From NCBI GenBank assembly GCA_030700195.1, contig JAUYKD010000035.1, forward strand, positions 1-7,687: DNA of 7,687 nucleotides. Direction: 5' to 3'. This document shows positions 6,307-7,687 of this stretch, in pieces. The notes beneath the pieces are model-generated. The model was not told where the DNA came from, searched no databases, and saw only the letters and a program-made list of their open reading frames with translations. Source of the DNA: Candidatus Nealsoniibacteriota bacterium. GTDB lineage: Bacteria; Patescibacteriota; Minisyncoccia; Minisyncoccales; MHMH01. Numbering within the stretch: position 1 is the first letter of the stretch; each line of letters begins with the position of its first letter. Both the position numbers and the translations under genes were made by a program.

Positions 6307-6339
6307 TTCTTCCGCACTAGGCTGCGAGGGCTAGAAGAA
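6307..6339. repeat. Imperfect stem-loop downstream of the small leftward gene
   Basis: TTCTTC (6307-6312) pairs with GAAGAA (6334-6339), enclosing CGCA (6313-6316) with TGCG (6323-6326). It spans the stop codon of the small gene. Its ends resemble those of the stem-loop after dnaE (both begin near TTCT-CCGC and end TAGAAGAAA), which hints at a shared repeat family, but the match is short. Confidence 0.35.
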
Positions 6340-6514
6340 AGATATAAGACCACATCAATCGGCCTCTTTCTCCTTCGCAGCCTGGTGAGGAAGAGGTAAT
6401 AGTGAAAGTTTTCCGATCACCGTCAACTATTACCTCTATCCCTGCTGTGGAGAAAAGTTGATCGAAGGTATCAAGATCCCCGATAAACAATTCTTCGAAT
6501 GAATAAATTTTCAT
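6317..6514 (-). CDS. Small protein of unknown function (65 aa), possibly a structured RNA gene
   Basis: I do not recognise this protein. It begins MKIYSFEELFIGDLDTFDQL, is acidic over its first half, has two probable beta strands (IEVIV and TFTIT), then a Gly/Glu/Arg stretch, and ends in a hydrophobic tail MWSYIFLLALAA that could insert in or lie on a membrane. The start is set by AAGGAGG six bases before the ATG, and a consensus promoter lies just upstream. Codon and residue use differ from the neighbours: two lysines in 65 residues, and CTC, CGG and CGA codons. The transcript would run about 255 bases, from near 6531 to the terminator at 6275-6304. Three perfect inverted repeats fall within or across the frame, so the product may act as RNA. 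Expression is well supported by the signals; coding is likely but unproven. Confidence 0.6.
   Translation of the reverse strand: MKIYSFEELFIGDLDTFDQLFSTAGIEVIVDGDRKTFTITSSSPGCEGERGRLMWSYIFLLALAA
6319..6383. repeat. 9-bp inverted repeat at the 3' end of the small gene
   Basis: AGGCTGCGA (6319-6327) and TCGCAGCCT (6375-6383) are perfect reverse complements. After one mismatch, two further pairs extend the stem inward. It would close a long loop in the leftward transcript. Confidence 0.5.
6392..6437. repeat. Perfect 12-bp inverted repeat inside the small gene
   Basis: AGAGGTAATAGT (6392-6403) and ACTATTACCTCT (6426-6437) are exact reverse complements separated by 22 bases. In the leftward transcript this is a strong hairpin; in the protein the arms encode the EVIV and TITS strands. 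Confidence 0.7.
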
Positions 6515-6516
6515 TC
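6497..6516. repeat. 7-bp hairpin over the start codon of the small gene
   Basis: GAATGAA (6497-6503) and TTCATTC (6510-6516) pair across a 6-base loop. On the leftward RNA the first arm contains the ATG itself, four bases past the Shine-Dalgarno site, so folding could limit initiation. Confidence 0.5.
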
Positions 6517-6520
6517 TTAT

Positions 6521-6527
6521 CCTCCTT
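6521..6527 (-). promoter_or_regulatory. Full Shine-Dalgarno site of the small gene
   Basis: AAGGAGG on the - strand, six bases before the ATG at 6514. It is the only strong ribosome binding site I see before any start in this window, and it decides the start of the small gene. Confidence 0.85.
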
Positions 6528-6537
6528 GAATAAAGAT

Positions 6538-6565
6538 ATTATAGCACATCAAGCTAGTTTGTCAA
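6538..6565 (-). promoter_or_regulatory. Consensus sigma-A promoter driving the small leftward gene
   Basis: Read on the - strand: TTGACA (6565-6560), a 16-base spacer, TATAAT (6543-6538), with TGC directly before the -10 box as an extended -10. All 12 hexamer bases match consensus. The -35 box is formed by the Leu-Thr codons just before the gatB stop. The expected start is near 6531, giving a leader of about 17 bases with the Shine-Dalgarno site in it. Confidence 0.85.
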
Positions 6566-7432
6566 TAGCTTCTTCAAAATCTGGCTAATAATACCAGGGT
6601 TTGCCCTACCCTTGGTCTGCGACATAATTTGACCTATTAAAAACTGGAAGGAATTAGTTTTGCCCTTTTTATAATCCTCCACCGCTTTGGGGTTCTTTTC
6701 TATTGCTTCTTCCACGGCTTTTTTAATATCGCCTTGGTCGGTAATTTGAGTCAAGCCGAACTCTTTAATAATATTAGATGACTCTTGACCGGTAGAAAAC
6801 ATTTTCTGCAAAACCACTTTGGCTATCTTGCTTGAAATTTTGCCCTGATTAATTAAACCAATAAACTCCACAAAGTTCTTAGGAATTATCTTGAAATCCT
6901 TATCGGAAACTCTCTTTCCCTTCAATAAGCCCTGCAAATCGGTAATAATATAATTCGCACAAAGTTTAATGATTTTTGGATCCCCTATTTCTAAAGCTAC
7001 TTTTTCAAAATATTCTCCCAGGGCCCTGTTTTGAACGAAAATCTCAATATCTTTATCCTCCAGCTTAAACTGCTTTTTAAAACGCTCTCTCTTTTGCTGG
7101 GGAAGTTCGGGTATTTCATCTTTAATTTTTTGAATATCTTGGGGTGAAAAACTAAGAGGCGGCAAATCCGGCTCAGGGAAATATCTATAATCGTGAGCTT
7201 CTTCTTTCTCTCTTTGAGAAAAAGTTATCTCTTTGGAATCGTGCCAGCCTCTAGTTTCCTGGACCACTTTCTTGCCTGCTTCAAGGACTTTTGTTTGGCG
7301 CTTAATCTCATAATCAATGCCGTACTCAACCGACCTGAAAGAATTCAAGTTTTTAATCTCTACTTTTGTGCCGAGCTTTTTGCTCTTTCTTAAAGTTATA
7401 TTGGGTTCCAGCCTCATCTGCCCTTTCTCCAT
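6554..7432 (-). CDS. gatB: Asp/Glu-tRNA amidotransferase subunit B, C-terminal fragment after an in-frame stop
   Basis: GatB is the tRNA-binding kinase subunit of GatCAB, which converts Glu-tRNA(Gln) and Asp-tRNA(Asn) to the amidated forms. This stretch contains MEKGQMRLEPNITL, GTKVEIKNLNSFRSVEYGI, QETRGWHDSKE and DYRYFPEPDLPPL from the catalytic cradle, then the helical and YqeY-like tail ending NPKAVEDYKKGKTNSFQFLIGQIMSQTKGRANP. Homology continues without a break upstream of the ATG at 7432 (codons for TDAD) to a TAA at 7454-7456. The ATG has no Shine-Dalgarno site, so it is probably not a real start and this is one gene broken by a nonsense codon. The stop codon at 6554-6556 lies beside the -35 box of the small gene. 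Confidence 0.9.
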   Translation of the reverse strand: MEKGQMRLEPNITLRKSKKLGTKVEIKNLNSFRSVEYGIDYEIKRQTKVLEAGKKVVQETRGWHDSKEITFSQREKEEAHDYRYFPEPDLPPLSFSPQDIQKIKDEIPELPQQKRERFKKQFKLEDKDIEIFVQNRALGEYFEKVALEIGDPKIIKLCANYIITDLQGLLKGKRVSDKDFKIIPKNFVEFIGLINQGKISSKIAKVVLQKMFSTGQESSNIIKEFGLTQITDQGDIKKAVEEAIEKNPKAVEDYKKGKTNSFQFLIGQIMSQTKGRANPGIISQILKKLLTN

Positions 7433-7453
7433 ATCAGCATCTGTAAGGTTGTG

Positions 7454-7687
7454 TTAGCGCAGATTCAACCGCAATTCTTCAGCAAATAATCTTGCTTCTT
7501 TAGCTGAGGTAATATCCGGCTCAGTAACCAATTCCATCAAAGGAATACCGGCTCTATTAAAATCAACCAAAGAATAATCAACTCCGGCAGGATGCAATAA
7601 TTTACCGGTATCCTCTTCAAGATGAACCCTGGTTATTCTTATTTTCTTATTTAAAATATTTAAAAAACCGCCAAGGCAAAGCGGTTC
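7454..7687 (-). pseudogene. gatB: gatB upstream segment, ending at a premature TAA and running off the window
   Basis: 77 codons in the same frame as the downstream fragment: EPLCLGGFLNI, then the conserved VHLEEDTGKLLHPAG, VDFNRAGIPLMELVTEPDI and EARLFAEELRLNLR motifs of the GatB core, followed by TAA. The family continues here with a Tyr (LRY...), whose codons TAT and TAC each differ from TAA by one base. No frameshift is involved. The N-terminal part of the gene is outside the window. It is either a true nonsense mutation or a single-base sequence error. Confidence 0.88.

Noticed and set aside
7193..7393. + strand frame opposite gatB
   Set aside because: Shadow of the conserved GatB frame on the other strand.
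7454..7456. Stop-codon reassignment as the explanation for the gatB TAA
   Set aside because: Known recoding in CPR bacteria affects UGA to Gly; TAA ends dnaE, thrS, the DUF5667-like gene and miaA in this window.
1..7687. CRISPR array, tRNA or rRNA genes, transposase or phage genes
   Set aside because: No regularly spaced repeats, no tRNA T-loop or acceptor pattern, and no transposase or phage protein motif were found on either strand.

Overview
The window looks like chromosomal DNA from a member of the Candidate Phyla Radiation (Patescibacteria), most likely the Parcubacteria side. This is inferred from AT-rich, lysine-rich housekeeping genes; a threonyl-tRNA synthetase without its TGS domain; a MiaB without its TRAM domain; a secreted DUF5667-like coiled-coil protein; near absence of Shine-Dalgarno sites; and GC-rich palindromes scattered in and between genes. 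Assignment by eye from gene content is not proof.

Layout. 1-1197 (+) is the C-terminal part of DnaE, the replicative polymerase. A short spacer holds a compound stem-loop and a tandem 14-bp duplication. Then come thrS (1294-3012) and a DUF5667-like secreted protein (3032-4114), closed by a terminator at 4135-4161. A promoter whose -35 box lies in that terminator's loop starts the next unit: a 13-codon copy of the miaB 5' end, then miaB itself (4249-5268) and miaA (to 6276). MiaA prenylates A37 of tRNAs reading UNN codons and MiaB methylthiolates the product, so the pair forms one pathway. A two-way terminator at 6275-6304 separates them from leftward genes: gatB at the right edge (glutamyl-tRNA(Gln)/aspartyl-tRNA(Asn) amidotransferase subunit B), interrupted by an in-frame TAA, and a small gene at 6317-6514. 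Overall the window is dominated by translation functions (ThrRS, tRNA modification, transamidation).

Three places are unusual. (1) Between miaB and miaA sits a 133-bp element with perfect 14-bp terminal inverted repeats flanked by TGAA on both sides. Removing it with one TGAA recreates ATG-AAT-AAA, the canonical MiaA start, overlapping the end of miaB. This is a reconstructable insertion of a MITE-like element into a start codon. (2) The leftward small gene has a consensus promoter (TTGACA-16-TATAAT with extended -10, the -35 box lying in the last codons of gatB), a full AAGGAGG site, and several perfect inverted repeats. It is either a strongly expressed small protein, a structured RNA, or both. 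(3) miaB is preceded by a truncated, leaderless-looking duplicate of its own first codons, ending in a perfect palindrome.
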